Of a stretch of 64,000 nucleotides of DNA, positions 43,108 to 51,999 are shown piece by piece (within the stretch, counting starts at the first letter, position 1; every line of letters starts with the position of its first letter). Source of the stretch: an uncultured Caulobacter sp. (GTDB lineage Bacteria > Pseudomonadota > Alphaproteobacteria > Caulobacterales > Caulobacteraceae). The DNA is taken from contig CALALX010000003.1 in NCBI GenBank assembly GCA_937925635.1, positions 20,066 to 84,065 on the forward strand, in the 5' to 3' direction. Below the pieces are notes generated by a model. It searched no databases, was not told the origin of the DNA, and was given only the letters and a program-made list of their open reading frames with translations. Both the position numbers and the translations under genes were made by a program.

Positions 43108-45201
43108 ATGAGCGACCAGTCCGTCACCTCGCTACCCAACCGCCCCGGCGCCCGCGAGATGCTGGGCTGGGTGGCGCGTGGCGAGGTCGGCCTGGCGGTC
43201 GGCATCGTCGGCATCGTCGTCCTGCTGATCCTGCCGATCCCGCCCTTCCTGCTGGATCTGCTGCTGACCCTGTCGATCGGCAGCTCGATCCTGATCCTGA
43301 TGACGGCGCTGCTGATCAAGAAGCCGCTGGAGTTCACTGCCTTCCCGACGGTTCTGCTGGTCACGACCCTCTACCGTCTGGGTTTGAACCTGGCCTCGAC
43401 GCGGCTGATCCTCGGCCACGGCCATGAGGGGCCGCACGGCGCCGGCCAGGTCATCCGGGCGTTCGGTGAGCTGATGATGGGGGGCAACTTCATCATCGGC
43501 CTGATCGTGTTCGCGATCCTCGTGCTGGTGAACTTCGTGGTCGTCACCAAGGGCTCGGGACGGATCGCGGAAGTCTCCGCCCGCTTCACCCTGGACGCCA
43601 TGCCCGGCAAGCAGATGGCCATCGACGCCGATCTGTCGTCCGGCCTCATCGACCAGGAGCAGGCCAAGGCCCGGCGCAAGGAGCTGGAGCAGGAGTCGAC
43701 CTTCTTCGGGGCCATGGACGGCGCCAGCAAGTTCGTGAAGGGCGACGCCATCGCCGGCCTGGTGATCGTCGGCATCAACGTCATCGGCGGCATGCTGATC
43801 GGCATCCTCCAGCACAAGATTCCAGCCGCCCAGGCTGCTTCGACCTACACCCTGATGACGGTCGGCGACGGCCTCGTCAGCCAGATTCCGGCGCTGATCA
43901 TCTCGATCGCCGCCGGCCTGCTGGTCTCCAAGGCCGGCGTCGAGGGCGCGGCTGACAAGGCCCTGGTCACGCAGCTGGCCATGAACCCGGTCAGCCTGGG
44001 CATGGTCTCGGCGACCTCCGGCGTGCTGGCCTTCATTCCGGGCATGCCGGTGATCCCGTTCCTGATCGTGGCGGTGGCCGCCGGCGCGCTCGCCTGGCGA
44101 CGATCACACGCGCCGGAGGAAGTCGCGCCCCTGGCCGACCTCGACGTGGCGCCGGCCGAGCAGGAAGAGGAGCCGATCGCCGCCTCCCTGGCCATCGACG
44201 AGATCAAGATCGAACTGGGCTACGGCCTGCTGGCGCTGATCAACGACCTCGACGGCCGCAAGTTGACCGACCAGATCCGCGCCCTGCGCAAGACCCTGGC
44301 GGCGGACTACGGCTTCGTCATGCCGCCGGTCCGCATCCTCGACAACATGCGCCTGCCGACCCAGGGCTACGCCATCCGCATCAAGGAAATGGAGTGCGGG
44401 GCCGGCGAGGTGCGCATCGGCGGCCTGATGGCGATGGATCCGCGCGGCGGCCAGGTCGAGCTGCCTGGCGACCACGTTCGCGAACCCGCCTTCGGCCTGC
44501 CGGCCACCTGGATCGACGACGGCCTGAAGGAGGAGGCGACCTTCCGCGGCTACACCATCGTCGACCCGGCCACCGTGCTGACCACGCACCTGACCGAGAT
44601 CCTCAAGGACAACATGGCCGACCTCCTCAGCTACGCCGAGGTGCAGAAGCTCATCAAGGACCTTGCCCCCGATCAGAAGAAGCTCGCCGACGACGTCATC
44701 CCGGCCATCGTCACCGGCACGACCTTCCAGCGCGTGCTGCAGGCCCTGCTGCGGGAGCGGGTCTCGATACGCGACCTGCAGGCCATCCTCGAGGGGGTCG
44801 CCGAGGCCGCGCCGCACACCACCTCGATCACCTCGCTGGTCGAGTCGGTGCGCGCCAAGCTCGGCCGCCAGCTCTGCTGGGCCCACCGCGGCGACGACGG
44901 CGCCCTGCCGATCGTCACCCTGTCGCCGGACTGGGAGGTCGCCTTCTCGGAGTCGCTGGTCGGCGCGGGCGAGGACAAGCAGCTGGCCATGGCCCCGAGC
45001 AAGCTGCAGGAGTTCATCCGCGGGGTCCGCGAGGCCTTCGAGCGCGCCGCCCTCGCCGGCGACGCTCCGGTGCTGCTGACCAGCCCGCTGGCCCGTCCCT
45101 ACGTTCGCCAGATCATCGAACGCTTCCGCGGCCAGACGGTGGTGATGAGCCAGAACGAGATCCACCCGAAGGCCAGGCTGCGGACGGTGGGCCAGGTCTG
45201 A
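43108..45201 (+). CDS. flhA: Flagellar biosynthesis protein FlhA
   Basis: This 697-residue protein is the export gate component. The N-terminal half has eight membrane helices (about 25-330) with the FHIPEP cytosolic loop (LYRLGLNLASTRLIL, ARFTLDAMPGKQMAIDADL). The C-terminal half forms the cytosolic ring that docks chaperone-substrate complexes and FliJ. The length is typical. It is the last gene of the fliF operon; no terminator was seen in the 139 bases after it. Confidence 0.97.
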   Translation: MSDQSVTSLPNRPGAREMLGWVARGEVGLAVGIVGIVVLLILPIPPFLLDLLLTLSIGSSILILMTALLIKKPLEFTAFPTVLLVTTLYRLGLNLASTRLILGHGHEGPHGAGQVIRAFGELMMGGNFIIGLIVFAILVLVNFVVVTKGSGRIAEVSARFTLDAMPGKQMAIDADLSSGLIDQEQAKARRKELEQESTFFGAMDGASKFVKGDAIAGLVIVGINVIGGMLIGILQHKIPAAQAASTYTLMTVGDGLVSQIPALIISIAAGLLVSKAGVEGAADKALVTQLAMNPVSLGMVSATSGVLAFIPGMPVIPFLIVAVAAGALAWRRSHAPEEVAPLADLDVAPAEQEEEPIAASLAIDEIKIELGYGLLALINDLDGRKLTDQIRALRKTLAADYGFVMPPVRILDNMRLPTQGYAIRIKEMECGAGEVRIGGLMAMDPRGGQVELPGDHVREPAFGLPATWIDDGLKEEATFRGYTIVDPATVLTTHLTEILKDNMADLLSYAEVQKLIKDLAPDQKKLADDVIPAIVTGTTFQRVLQALLRERVSIRDLQAILEGVAEAAPHTTSITSLVESVRAKLGRQLCWAHRGDDGALPIVTLSPDWEVAFSESLVGAGEDKQLAMAPSKLQEFIRGVREAFERAALAGDAPVLLTSPLARPYVRQIIERFRGQTVVMSQNEIHPKARLRTVGQV

Positions 45202-45340
45202 CGTTCGGGCGCTCGGTGGCACGGGAGTTCGGTGAGTTCGGGGAACTGGCCCCACGCTCCGACCGACGGCGAGTGGAACATTCTCGCTGTCGAAGCATTT
45301 CTGCCCCGCGGCTGGGGAGCCAACAAGGACACCCATCCGC

Positions 45341-45724
45341 ATGCGTATCCGCACACTCGCCTTCGCCCTCACCGCCGCGACAGCGGCCTTCGGCTTCGCC
45401 GCCCAGGCCCAGGAATCGGCGCCGACGCCGAAGCCGACCCCCGACGCCATGCCGCCGGCCGTGACGCCCCCGCCGGCCGCCGAGAGCGCGGCCCAGCCGA
45501 GCTCCGTCACGGTCGGCGCCAAACTGGAGGCCGGCGCGAAGGTGTCTGACGCCGCCGGCGGCGAGATCGGCATGATCTCCGGCGTCAGCGGCTCGAACGT
45601 CACGCTCAGCATCGACGGCAAGAGCTACAGCGTGCCCGCCTCCAGCCTCAGCACCACCAGCGGCGTGATCGTCAGCAGCAGCACCAAGGCGCAGATCACC
45701 GGCGCCGACAAGCCGACGAAATAG
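45341..45724 (+). CDS. Small secreted/periplasmic protein, unknown function
   Basis: This 127-residue protein has a clear signal peptide (about 1-23, AAQAQ cleavage), followed by a Pro-rich linker (PTPKPTPDAMPPAVTPPP). A short C-terminal beta-rich domain (about 55-120, with VGAKLEAGAKVSDAAGGEIGMISGVSGSNVTLSIDGKSY) resembles PRC-barrel-like or KOW-like repeats. It has no enzyme motif. It is possibly envelope-associated; the role is unknown. Confidence 0.75.
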   Translation: MRIRTLAFALTAATAAFGFAAQAQESAPTPKPTPDAMPPAVTPPPAAESAAQPSSVTVGAKLEAGAKVSDAAGGEIGMISGVSGSNVTLSIDGKSYSVPASSLSTTSGVIVSSSTKAQITGADKPTK

Positions 45725-45734
45725 GCCGGAAGAC

Positions 45735-45777
45735 GGCGCGGTCACCCTCGCGCCCCCCAAGCGTGGCCGCGCCTTTC
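45735..45777 (+). terminator. Possible terminator after 45341 gene
   Basis: GGCGCGG (45735) and CCGCGCC (45767-45773) can pair, enclosing a smaller stem, and TTTCT follows. Confidence 0.45.
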
Positions 45778-45795
45778 TACCTTCATCGCGCGCGA

Positions 45796-45843
45796 CTTGA
45801 TTGAATGCTCAAGGTCTGCCAGTCTCTTGATTGACTGATCAAG
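45796..45843. promoter_or_regulatory. Tandem 18-bp palindromic operators upstream of tetR
   Basis: CTTGATTGAATGCTCAAG (45796-45813) and CTTGATTGACTGATCAAG (45826-45843) are 30 bases apart, about three helical turns. Each has near-perfect dyad symmetry (CTTGAT with ATCAAG or CTCAAG). The second ends ten bases before the GTG start and overlaps its ribosome site, so binding by the adjacent TetR protein would shut the operon off. Confidence 0.75.
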
Positions 45844-45853
45844 GGGCAAGCCC

Positions 45854-46483
45854 GTGGAAGCGACCACCCGCGAGCGCATTCTGTTCGCCGCGATGACCCT
45901 CTTCTCCGAGAAGGGGTATCTGTCGACCTCGGTGGCGGACATCCTGAAGGAGGCCGGGGCCAATTCCGGCAGCCTCTACCACTTCTATCCGACAAAGCAG
46001 GACGTGCTGCTGGCGGTGCTCGAGATGTACCGCGACGGCATCTATCCGATGCTCTTGGCTCCGGCCTGGGAGGGCGTCGACGATCCCATCGAACGGATCT
46101 TCGCCCTTCTCGGCGCCTATCGCGAGGCGCTGCGCACGACCGACTGTCTTTACGGCTGCCCGATCGGTTCGATCGCCCTGGAGCTCCACGAGCCGGACCC
46201 GCCGGTGCGCGAGCTGCTGTCTGTCAACTTCGACGGCTGGGTGAAGCACGTGAAAGGCTGCCTGGACCAGGCGAGGGATCGCCTGCCGCAGGGCACGGAC
46301 ACCCGGGCCCTCGCGGTCTTCGTCCTGACCACGATGGAGGGCGGGGTGATGCAGTCGCGCACCCATCGCACCCTGGAGGCGTTCGACGCCTCGGTCGCGA
46401 GCCTGCGATCCTACATCACGCTGCTGGAGGCCGCCGCCGGCGGTGCGACGGTGCGGGCCGCCAGAGCGGAGACTGGCACATGA
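45854..46483 (+). CDS. TetR/AcrR family transcriptional regulator
   Basis: This 209-residue protein starts with GTG. The helix-turn-helix (STSVADILKEAGANSGSLYHFYPTKQ, about residues 23-48) is typical. The C-terminal domain belongs to the TetR_C group with the PIGSIALEL pattern. The following SRPBCC gene begins inside its stop (ATGA), so it heads a three-gene unit with proteins of 221 and 113 residues. Tandem operators directly upstream indicate autoregulation. Confidence 0.92.
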   Translation: MEATTRERILFAAMTLFSEKGYLSTSVADILKEAGANSGSLYHFYPTKQDVLLAVLEMYRDGIYPMLLAPAWEGVDDPIERIFALLGAYREALRTTDCLYGCPIGSIALELHEPDPPVRELLSVNFDGWVKHVKGCLDQARDRLPQGTDTRALAVFVLTTMEGGVMQSRTHRTLEAFDASVASLRSYITLLEAAAGGATVRAARAETGT

Positions 46484-47145
46484 AGCGCGTCCTGCCGGCG
46501 GCCGTCGCCGCCCTGAGTCTGACCCTTGCCGGCGCGGCCACGGCCGCCGAGCCGACCTTCCCGGACTGGCGTCAGTACCGCGATGTCGCCAACAGCTCCT
46601 ATGTCGAGCCGGACGGCGACAAGGTCCTGCAGCTGTCAATCGTCGTGAAGGCTACGCCAGCCCAGGTCTGGCGCGCCTTCACCACCGGGGAAGGCTATCG
46701 CGAATGGGTCGCGCCGGTGGCGCGGATCGACCTCGCCGTCGATGGGATCATCGAGGCCAGCTACGACGCGAACGCGCAGATCGGCGACCCCGACAACATC
46801 AAGAACCGCATCGTCGCCTTTGTGCCCGAGCGGATGCTGTCCATTCGCAACGTCCAGGCGCCCAAGGCCCTGCCGCATCGCGACCTGTTCCCGCGGATCT
46901 CGACGACGATAGAGTTTGAGGACCTCGGCCTGGGCCGCACGCGCGTGGTGCTGACCGCGGTCGGTTACGGGCCCGGGGCCGGCTTCGATACGCTCTACCG
47001 CCACTTCGAGTGGGGCAACGCCTATACGCTCAATGAACTGAAGAAGCGCTTCGACACGGGACCCGTCGACTGGGCCGCCGTCGCAGAGCGCCGCAAGGCC
47101 GCGGCCGCCTCGGCGGTCGTTACAGGGGGAGGAACAACGAAATGA
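46480..47145 (+). CDS. SRPBCC (START-like) family protein, secreted
   Basis: The protein has 221 residues. A signal peptide (1-24) suggests export, unusual for this mostly cytosolic fold. The AHSA1/polyketide-cyclase-like segment (VVKATPAQVWRAFTTGEGYREWVAP) and STTIEFEDLGLGRTRVVLTAVGYGPG define the domain, which binds hydrophobic ligands. The operon context with a TetR repressor suggests it handles the inducer or a related lipid. The stop overlaps the next gene by four bases. Confidence 0.85.
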   Translation: MKRVLPAAVAALSLTLAGAATAAEPTFPDWRQYRDVANSSYVEPDGDKVLQLSIVVKATPAQVWRAFTTGEGYREWVAPVARIDLAVDGIIEASYDANAQIGDPDNIKNRIVAFVPERMLSIRNVQAPKALPHRDLFPRISTTIEFEDLGLGRTRVVLTAVGYGPGAGFDTLYRHFEWGNAYTLNELKKRFDTGPVDWAAVAERRKAAAASAVVTGGGTTK

Positions 47146-47483
47146 ACCGGAACGCGCTGATCGTCGCCACCGTCATCGGGACGGGGCTTCAGATGGCCAT
47201 GGTGATCGCAGGACACTTCGTCCCGGCGGTGGCCAATCTCTTCGCTATCGTCGGCATTCTGATCTCGCTGGTCGCCGGCCTGCTCTACGCCCGCGCGGCG
47301 AAGAGCGGCTGGGGCGACAGCCTGCTGGGCGGCGTGATCGCCGGCGCGCTCTGCGCCCTGATCGGCATCGCCATGTCCTGGGCGCTCGGCGACGTCGAGG
47401 CTCTCATCCTCGTCATCGGCACGCTCAGCTCCGCCGTCGGCGGCCTGATCGGCGGCGCGATCGGCAAGCTGATCGCGAAGTAG
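47142..47483 (+). CDS. Small four-helix membrane protein
   Basis: This 113-residue protein is almost entirely hydrophobic, with about four membrane segments (7-27, 30-50, 60-80 and 85-110), the last being Gly-rich (SSAVGGLIGGAIGKL). No known family is recognised. It is translationally coupled to the SRPBCC gene and is the last gene in the tetR unit. It may be the integral component of a lipid- or drug-related module. Confidence 0.75.
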   Translation: MNRNALIVATVIGTGLQMAMVIAGHFVPAVANLFAIVGILISLVAGLLYARAAKSGWGDSLLGGVIAGALCALIGIAMSWALGDVEALILVIGTLSSAVGGLIGGAIGKLIAK

Positions 47484-47490
47484 CGCGCCT

Positions 47491-47646
47491 TCTCCCTTCC
47501 TCCTCGATGGAGGAAGGGTCGGGGATGGTGGTGGAGGCCATGCTTATCCGGAAGGGTGAGTGAGGCGCTGAGCCACCCGTCGCCATCCTTCGAAGCAGCG
47601 GCCACACCCCGCACCCCTGCCCCTCCCCCATCGAGGGGGAGGGGTT
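47491..47646. repeat. Palindromic intergenic repeat (CCCTTCC.CC type)
   Basis: The left block (CCCTTCCTCC...GGAGGAAGGG) and right block (CCCCTCCCCC...GGGGGAGGGG) are each hairpins, with GGGGATGGTGGTGG between. It resembles the repeat at 59071-59229. It lies between convergent genes. Confidence 0.7.
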
Positions 47647-47655
47647 CAAGGATCC

Positions 47656-48471
47656 CTAGTCCGCGAAGACCGGCGCGCGTTTCTGCATGTTGGCCATGAC
47701 GGCCTCGATCTGGTTCGGCGAGCCGATGAGTGCGGTCTGCTCGACCGACTCGGCCAGCAGCACCTCATGCTGACTTCCCGCCGCCGCCACTTCGAACAGC
47801 CGCTTGTCGGCGCGGATGGCGTGCGGGTTCTTGCCCGCGATCTCTGCGGCCAGGGCCAGGGCGTCGGCGCGCGGATTGGCGCAGACGCGGGTGGCGAAGC
47901 CGAGCTGGACGGCCTCCTCGCCGGTGAACTGGCGGCCGGTGTAGGTCAGTTCGCGGATGATGTCGTCGCGGGCCAGATGGCGCATCAGCACCAGTCCGGC
48001 CATGTCGGGCACCAGGCCCCACTTGATCTCCATGACCGACATCCGCGTGTCGGCCGTCACGTAGCGGATGTCCGCCCCGAGAGTCAGCTGGAAGCCGCCG
48101 CCGAAGGCCACGCCATGGATCGCCGCGATCACCGGGACCGGGATCTCGCGCCAGACCATGACCGCGTGCTGGGCCCTGTTGCTGCCGCCCGGCGTGCGGT
48201 CGGCGGTGACCAGAGCGTCGGCGTTCCCGCCCTTGCGCTCGCCCGAGGCCATCTTGCCGAAGTTGCCCATGTCGAGCCCGGCGCAGAAGGCGCGGCCTTC
48301 GCCCGACAGCACCACGACCCTGACCGACGGATCGGCCTTGAGCCGTTCGCCGGTCTCGATCAGCGCCGAGAACATGGCGTCGTCCAGGGCGTTCATCTTG
48401 TCGACGCGGACCAGACGGACGTCGGCGACGCCGCCCTCGATGCTAACGGAAATGCGGTCTTCGGCGCTCAT
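47656..48471 (-). CDS. Enoyl-CoA hydratase/isomerase (crotonase) family protein
   Basis: The protein has 271 residues. The oxyanion-hole segments are SGEGRAFCAGLDMGNFG and IAAIHGVAFGGGFQLTLGADIRY. The catalytic glutamate region reads EIKWGLVPDMAG, retaining one of the two classical glutamate positions. It probably adds water to, or isomerises, an enoyl-CoA in fatty-acid or aromatic degradation. It is monocistronic. Confidence 0.92.
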   Translation of the reverse strand: MSAEDRISVSIEGGVADVRLVRVDKMNALDDAMFSALIETGERLKADPSVRVVVLSGEGRAFCAGLDMGNFGKMASGERKGGNADALVTADRTPGGSNRAQHAVMVWREIPVPVIAAIHGVAFGGGFQLTLGADIRYVTADTRMSVMEIKWGLVPDMAGLVLMRHLARDDIIRELTYTGRQFTGEEAVQLGFATRVCANPRADALALAAEIAGKNPHAIRADKRLFEVAAAGSQHEVLLAESVEQTALIGSPNQIEAVMANMQKRAPVFAD

Positions 48472-48658
48472 GGCGGGCGGTTCCCTCGGCGTGGTCTGGG
48501 CGTTTCGCGACAGCTAACGACCCTCGCGCGCCCTTCGCAAGCGTGCCCCGAGGGAACCTCGCCGTCGCGGCGGAACCGTCACGGTTGCCGCAGCCCCCTC
48601 GCGCCGATAGAGATGCGACGACAGAGGCGGCGTCCGCGCCGTCCGGAGAACGGTGACG

Positions 48659-49039
48659 ATGGCGTCCAAAGCGAAATCCAACAAGGCGGCCGGCGGACTG
48701 ATCTGGGATCTGCTCACCTTCGAGCGCCTGATGACCGGCCCGGTGGTGCACCTGATCTACTGGGCCGGCCTGGGGGTGATCATCCTGGGCGCCTTCGGGG
48801 CGATCGGCGCGGCGGTCGGCGTGGCGCTGAATGACGACAACCTGATCGGCAAGCTGTTGGCCCTGCCGGTGACCGTGGCCGGTCTGCTGGTCTGCGTGGC
48901 GCTGGCCCTGCTGTGGCGGTCTTTCTGCGAGCTGTACGTCGCCGTCTTCCGCATCGCCGACGACCTGCGCGCGCTGCGCCACGCCAGCGACGCCGATCAC
49001 GTCCTCAAGCGCCAAGTCCCGCCGCCGGACGCGCTGTAA
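48659..49039 (+). CDS. DUF4282 domain membrane protein
   Basis: The protein has 126 residues. The start is at ATG 48659 (GGAG ten bases upstream); a GTG at 48653 is an alternative. The sequence LIWDLLTFERLMTGPVVHLIYWAG matches the DUF4282 opening, followed by two membrane helices (about 32-55 and 68-92) and a RALRH tail. The function is unknown. It is monocistronic and followed by a palindrome. Confidence 0.8.
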   Translation: MASKAKSNKAAGGLIWDLLTFERLMTGPVVHLIYWAGLGVIILGAFGAIGAAVGVALNDDNLIGKLLALPVTVAGLLVCVALALLWRSFCELYVAVFRIADDLRALRHASDADHVLKRQVPPPDAL

Positions 49040-49064
49040 GGCTTCCAACGTCTCAAATTCCCTC

Positions 49065-49094
49065 GTCATGGTCCCGGACAAGCCGGGCCATGAC
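49065..49094. terminator. Palindrome between convergent genes (GTCATGGTCCCGG type)
   Basis: GTCATGG(T)CCCGG at 49065 and CCGGGCCATGAC ending at 49094 form a stem with a short loop. It is a minimal copy of the repeat family at 17285 and 62192. It may end both the DUF4282 and xylanase transcripts. Confidence 0.6.
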
Positions 49095-49108
49095 GGTGGA
49101 AAGGGAAG

Positions 49109-50215
49109 CTAGCGCTTGAGAGCGCTGACCACCGCCTCGAACGCCGGCTTCGGTCGGCCGGCGTTGTCGAACAGCAGCGGCGTGTCCGTCGCGTTCTCAC
49201 GTTTCAACCAGCTGTCGCCGTCACGCAGGCCCCAGACCGTGAACGCGAACTGTTGCCGCGCGGGCAAGGCGGCGAACGCTTCCATGGCCTCGCCGTAGAG
49301 CGCCGCCTGCCGCCGATCGTTCTCGGCGCGATTGCCCAGCAGGGCGCCCTGCACGACCGACACATCCATCTCCGAAAGATGGATGGGCAGGCCGAAGCCA
49401 GCGAGCGCCTTCAGCGTCCGCGTGATGGCGCCGGCCGGCAGGCTCGAGTCGAGGTGCGTCTGGCAGCCGATGCCGCCCAGGGGCACGCCTTCCCGCAGAA
49501 GTTGCTCGATCAGCCGCATATAGCTGGCCAGCTTCGCGGGCTTGCTCTCCAGGTGATAGTCGTTGGTGAACAGCACCGCGTCCGGGTCGGCCGCCCGGGC
49601 GGCCTCGAAGGCGACGCGGAAGTGGCCCGTCTGGCCCAGGCGCCGGCTCCACAGGCTGTCGCGCGGGCCGCCGCCGTCGTCCCGGATCGGCTCGTTGACG
49701 ACATCCCAGCCGGCGGCGATCCCGCGGTAACGGCCGACCATGGCGGTCACATAGTTGCGCAGGGCGCCCTCGAAGCTCTGGCGGCGCTCGTCGAGCCTCA
49801 GGAAGGCCTCGGGCTCGTTGGCGTACCAGACCAGCGTATGGCCGAAGAGGCGCAGGCCCCGGCCGCGGGCGAAGGCCGCGATGGCGTCGGACCGGTCGAA
49901 CCGGAACGAACCGTCCGCCTGGACCACGTACTCCATCTTCATCTCCCACTCGGCGGTGAGCTGGGAGAAATGGGTCGCGGCGAGGTGGGTCCAGGCCGGA
50001 TCCTGAAGCTGGCCCGCCTGGACGGCGACGCCGACCGGGAAGGGCGCGATGGACTTCAGCGGCGGGGCGTCAGCGGGCTGGGCGGCGGCGGGCTCGCGGA
50101 CGCAGGCCGCCAGGGCGAGGGCCGAGGCCATCACGGTGCGGCGGGAGAGCGTCGGGCACAGGTCAAGACGTCCCTCGGGACGCCTCGAACGGTCCCCGAT
50201 GGAGCGCCTGGTCAC
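49109..50215 (-). CDS. GH10 endo-1,4-beta-xylanase, exported lipoprotein or Tat substrate
   Basis: The protein has 368 residues. The N-terminus has SRRTVMASALALAAC (Tat-like twin arginine with lipobox Cys38), so it is probably exported as a lipoprotein. The GH10 acid/base Glu175 (GWDVVNEPI) and nucleophile Glu282 (IHLSEMDV) are present, along with FGHTLVW. It hydrolyses beta-1,4-xylan. The start is a GTG that overlaps the fliJ stop (GTGA), making it co-translated with fliI-fliJ. An internal start would lose the twin arginine. Confidence 0.9.
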   Translation of the reverse strand: MTRRSIGDRSRRPEGRLDLCPTLSRRTVMASALALAACVREPAAAQPADAPPLKSIAPFPVGVAVQAGQLQDPAWTHLAATHFSQLTAEWEMKMEYVVQADGSFRFDRSDAIAAFARGRGLRLFGHTLVWYANEPEAFLRLDERRQSFEGALRNYVTAMVGRYRGIAAGWDVVNEPIRDDGGGPRDSLWSRRLGQTGHFRVAFEAARAADPDAVLFTNDYHLESKPAKLASYMRLIEQLLREGVPLGGIGCQTHLDSSLPAGAITRTLKALAGFGLPIHLSEMDVSVVQGALLGNRAENDRRQAALYGEAMEAFAALPARQQFAFTVWGLRDGDSWLKRENATDTPLLFDNAGRPKPAFEAVVSALKR

Positions 50216-50622
50216 CGGCCGGCCAGCCGTCGAAGCCCCAGTTCGTCCAGGGCGGCGGTGTCGCGGCGCACCTGCTCCTTGCGGGCGGCCGTCGCGTGGG
50301 CGTCGTTGACGTGTTCGTACTTCTTCAGCGCCTCGAAGGCCTCGCTCAAGGCGTCGCGGGCGCCGGCCTCCTCGAGCGCGATGGCGTCGATGTCCGTCTG
50401 CACGGCCGCCTTGCGCTGCTTGAGGCCTTCGCGAAACCCGGCCAGGTACCAGCCGGCCTCGGCGTCGTTGCGCGCGCGCAAAAGCTCCGCCTCGCCCTCG
50501 GCTTCGAGCACGACGAGGCGCAGCTCGGCGGCGGTGCGACGGTCGACGATCTCCGCCAGGCGTTTCTGCAGCGTCTCGACCTCATGGTTCGAGATGCGGA
50601 TCAGGGACTTCATCGCCTTCAC
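50212..50622 (-). CDS. fliJ: Flagellar export chaperone FliJ
   Basis: This 136-residue protein is almost entirely coiled-coil (LQKRLAEIVDRRTAAELRL through LRARND), as FliJ is. It binds FlhA and the FliI hexamer. The GTG start overlaps the fliI stop (GTGA); an ATG at 50613 is an alternative. Sequence identity within the family is low, so the call rests on length, helicity and position after fliI. Confidence 0.82.
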   Translation of the reverse strand: MKAMKSLIRISNHEVETLQKRLAEIVDRRTAAELRLVVLEAEGEAELLRARNDAEAGWYLAGFREGLKQRKAAVQTDIDAIALEEAGARDALSEAFEALKKYEHVNDAHATAARKEQVRRDTAALDELGLRRLAGR

Positions 50623-51986
50623 TGAACTCTACTCGTCAAAATGCCGTCGAGGCGGTTGAAGCTGTCGTCGAGGGTGGAGGTCTCGTCCTTGTCCTGGGAG
50701 AGGAAGCTCTCCAGGTCGGGATTGAGGGTGATGGCGCGGTCGATCTGCGGGTCTGAACCGGCGCGGTAGGCGCCGATGCGGATCAGTTCCTCCATGTTGC
50801 TGTAGGCCGCCAGGGTCTGGCGGGCGGATTTCACGATCTCGCGTTCATGAGGAAGCTGACAGCCGGGCATGGTCCGACTGATAGACTTGAGGACGTTAAT
50901 GGCCGGGAAGCGTCCGCGCTCGGCGATCGCCCTTTCCATCACGATGTGGCCATCGAGGATGCCGCGCACCGCGTCGGCGATCGGCTCGTTGTGGTCGTCG
51001 CCGTCGACCAGCACGGTGAACAGGCCGGTGATCGGTCCCGCCGTCGTGCCGTCCGGCCGGATCGGCCCCGGCCCGGCGCGCTCCAGCAGCTTGGGCAGCT
51101 CGGTGAAGACCGTGGGCGTGTAGCCCTTGGTGGTCGGCGGTTCGCCGGCGGCCAGGCCGATCTCCCGCTGGGCCATGGCGAAGCGGGTCACGCTGTCCAT
51201 CAGGCAGAGGACTTCCATGTCCTGGTCGCGCAGCGCCTCGGCCACGGCCAGGGTCATGTAGGCGGCCTGGCGACGGGTCAGGGCCGGCTCGTCCGACGTG
51301 GCGACGACGACGACGGCGCGCTTGAGCCCCTCCTCGCCGAGGGTCTCCTCGATGAACTCGCGCACTTCCCGGCCCCGCTCGCCGATCAGCCCGACTACGA
51401 CCGCATCGCAGTCCGCCTGGCGCGCCAGCATCGACAGCAGGATCGACTTGCCGACGCCCGAGCCGGCGAAGATGCCCAGCCGCTGGCCCCGGCAGGTGGT
51501 GATGAAGACGTTCATCGCCCGCACGCCCAGGTCCAGCCGCGCGCCCACCCGGCCGCGCGCGTGGGCGGCCGGCGGCGCGGCGCGCAGGGAATACGGCGCC
51601 TGGCCCTGGGGCAGGGGCCCCTTGCCATCGATCGGATGGCCGAAGGCGTTGACGATGCGGCCCAGCCAGGCGCGACTCGGCCGCACGCTGGCGCCCTCGG
51701 GCTGGATACGGATCTCCGAGCCGGGCGCGACGCCCTCGACGGGGCCGAACGGCATCAAGAGGGCGCGGGTCTCGCGGAAGCCGACAACCTCGGCCGGCAG
51801 CGGCGCGGCGTTGCGGCGCTCGATCTCGGCCCGGGCGCCGACCGGCAGATGGGTCAGCCCGCCCCGCGCCTCGATCAGCAGCCCGTTGACGGCGGCGACG
51901 CGGCCGGAGACGGACAGGGGTTCGATACGCTCGACGGCGGCGATGAGACTGCGCAACGGAAGGCCCCGGTCACTCTGAGGGACCAT
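50619..51986 (-). CDS. fliI: Flagellum-specific ATP synthase FliI
   Basis: This 455-residue ATPase resembles the F1 beta subunit. Walker A reads GIFAGSGVGKSIL (about 170-182), Walker B is in MEVLCLMDSVTRFAMAQREIG, and GEPPTTKGYTPTVFTELPKLLERAG is the conserved FliI region. It powers export with FliH and FliJ. It is separate from the fliF operon and begins a fliI-fliJ-xylanase unit. Confidence 0.96.
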   Translation of the reverse strand: MVPQSDRGLPLRSLIAAVERIEPLSVSGRVAAVNGLLIEARGGLTHLPVGARAEIERRNAAPLPAEVVGFRETRALLMPFGPVEGVAPGSEIRIQPEGASVRPSRAWLGRIVNAFGHPIDGKGPLPQGQAPYSLRAAPPAAHARGRVGARLDLGVRAMNVFITTCRGQRLGIFAGSGVGKSILLSMLARQADCDAVVVGLIGERGREVREFIEETLGEEGLKRAVVVVATSDEPALTRRQAAYMTLAVAEALRDQDMEVLCLMDSVTRFAMAQREIGLAAGEPPTTKGYTPTVFTELPKLLERAGPGPIRPDGTTAGPITGLFTVLVDGDDHNEPIADAVRGILDGHIVMERAIAERGRFPAINVLKSISRTMPGCQLPHEREIVKSARQTLAAYSNMEELIRIGAYRAGSDPQIDRAITLNPDLESFLSQDKDETSTLDDSFNRLDGILTSRVQ

Positions 51987-51999
51987 CCTCGCGGATCGG

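Noticed and set aside
45213..45227. TGGCAC-like sigma-54 element after flhA
   Set aside because: The minus-12 element reads TTCG rather than TTGC, so the GG-N10-GC rule fails.
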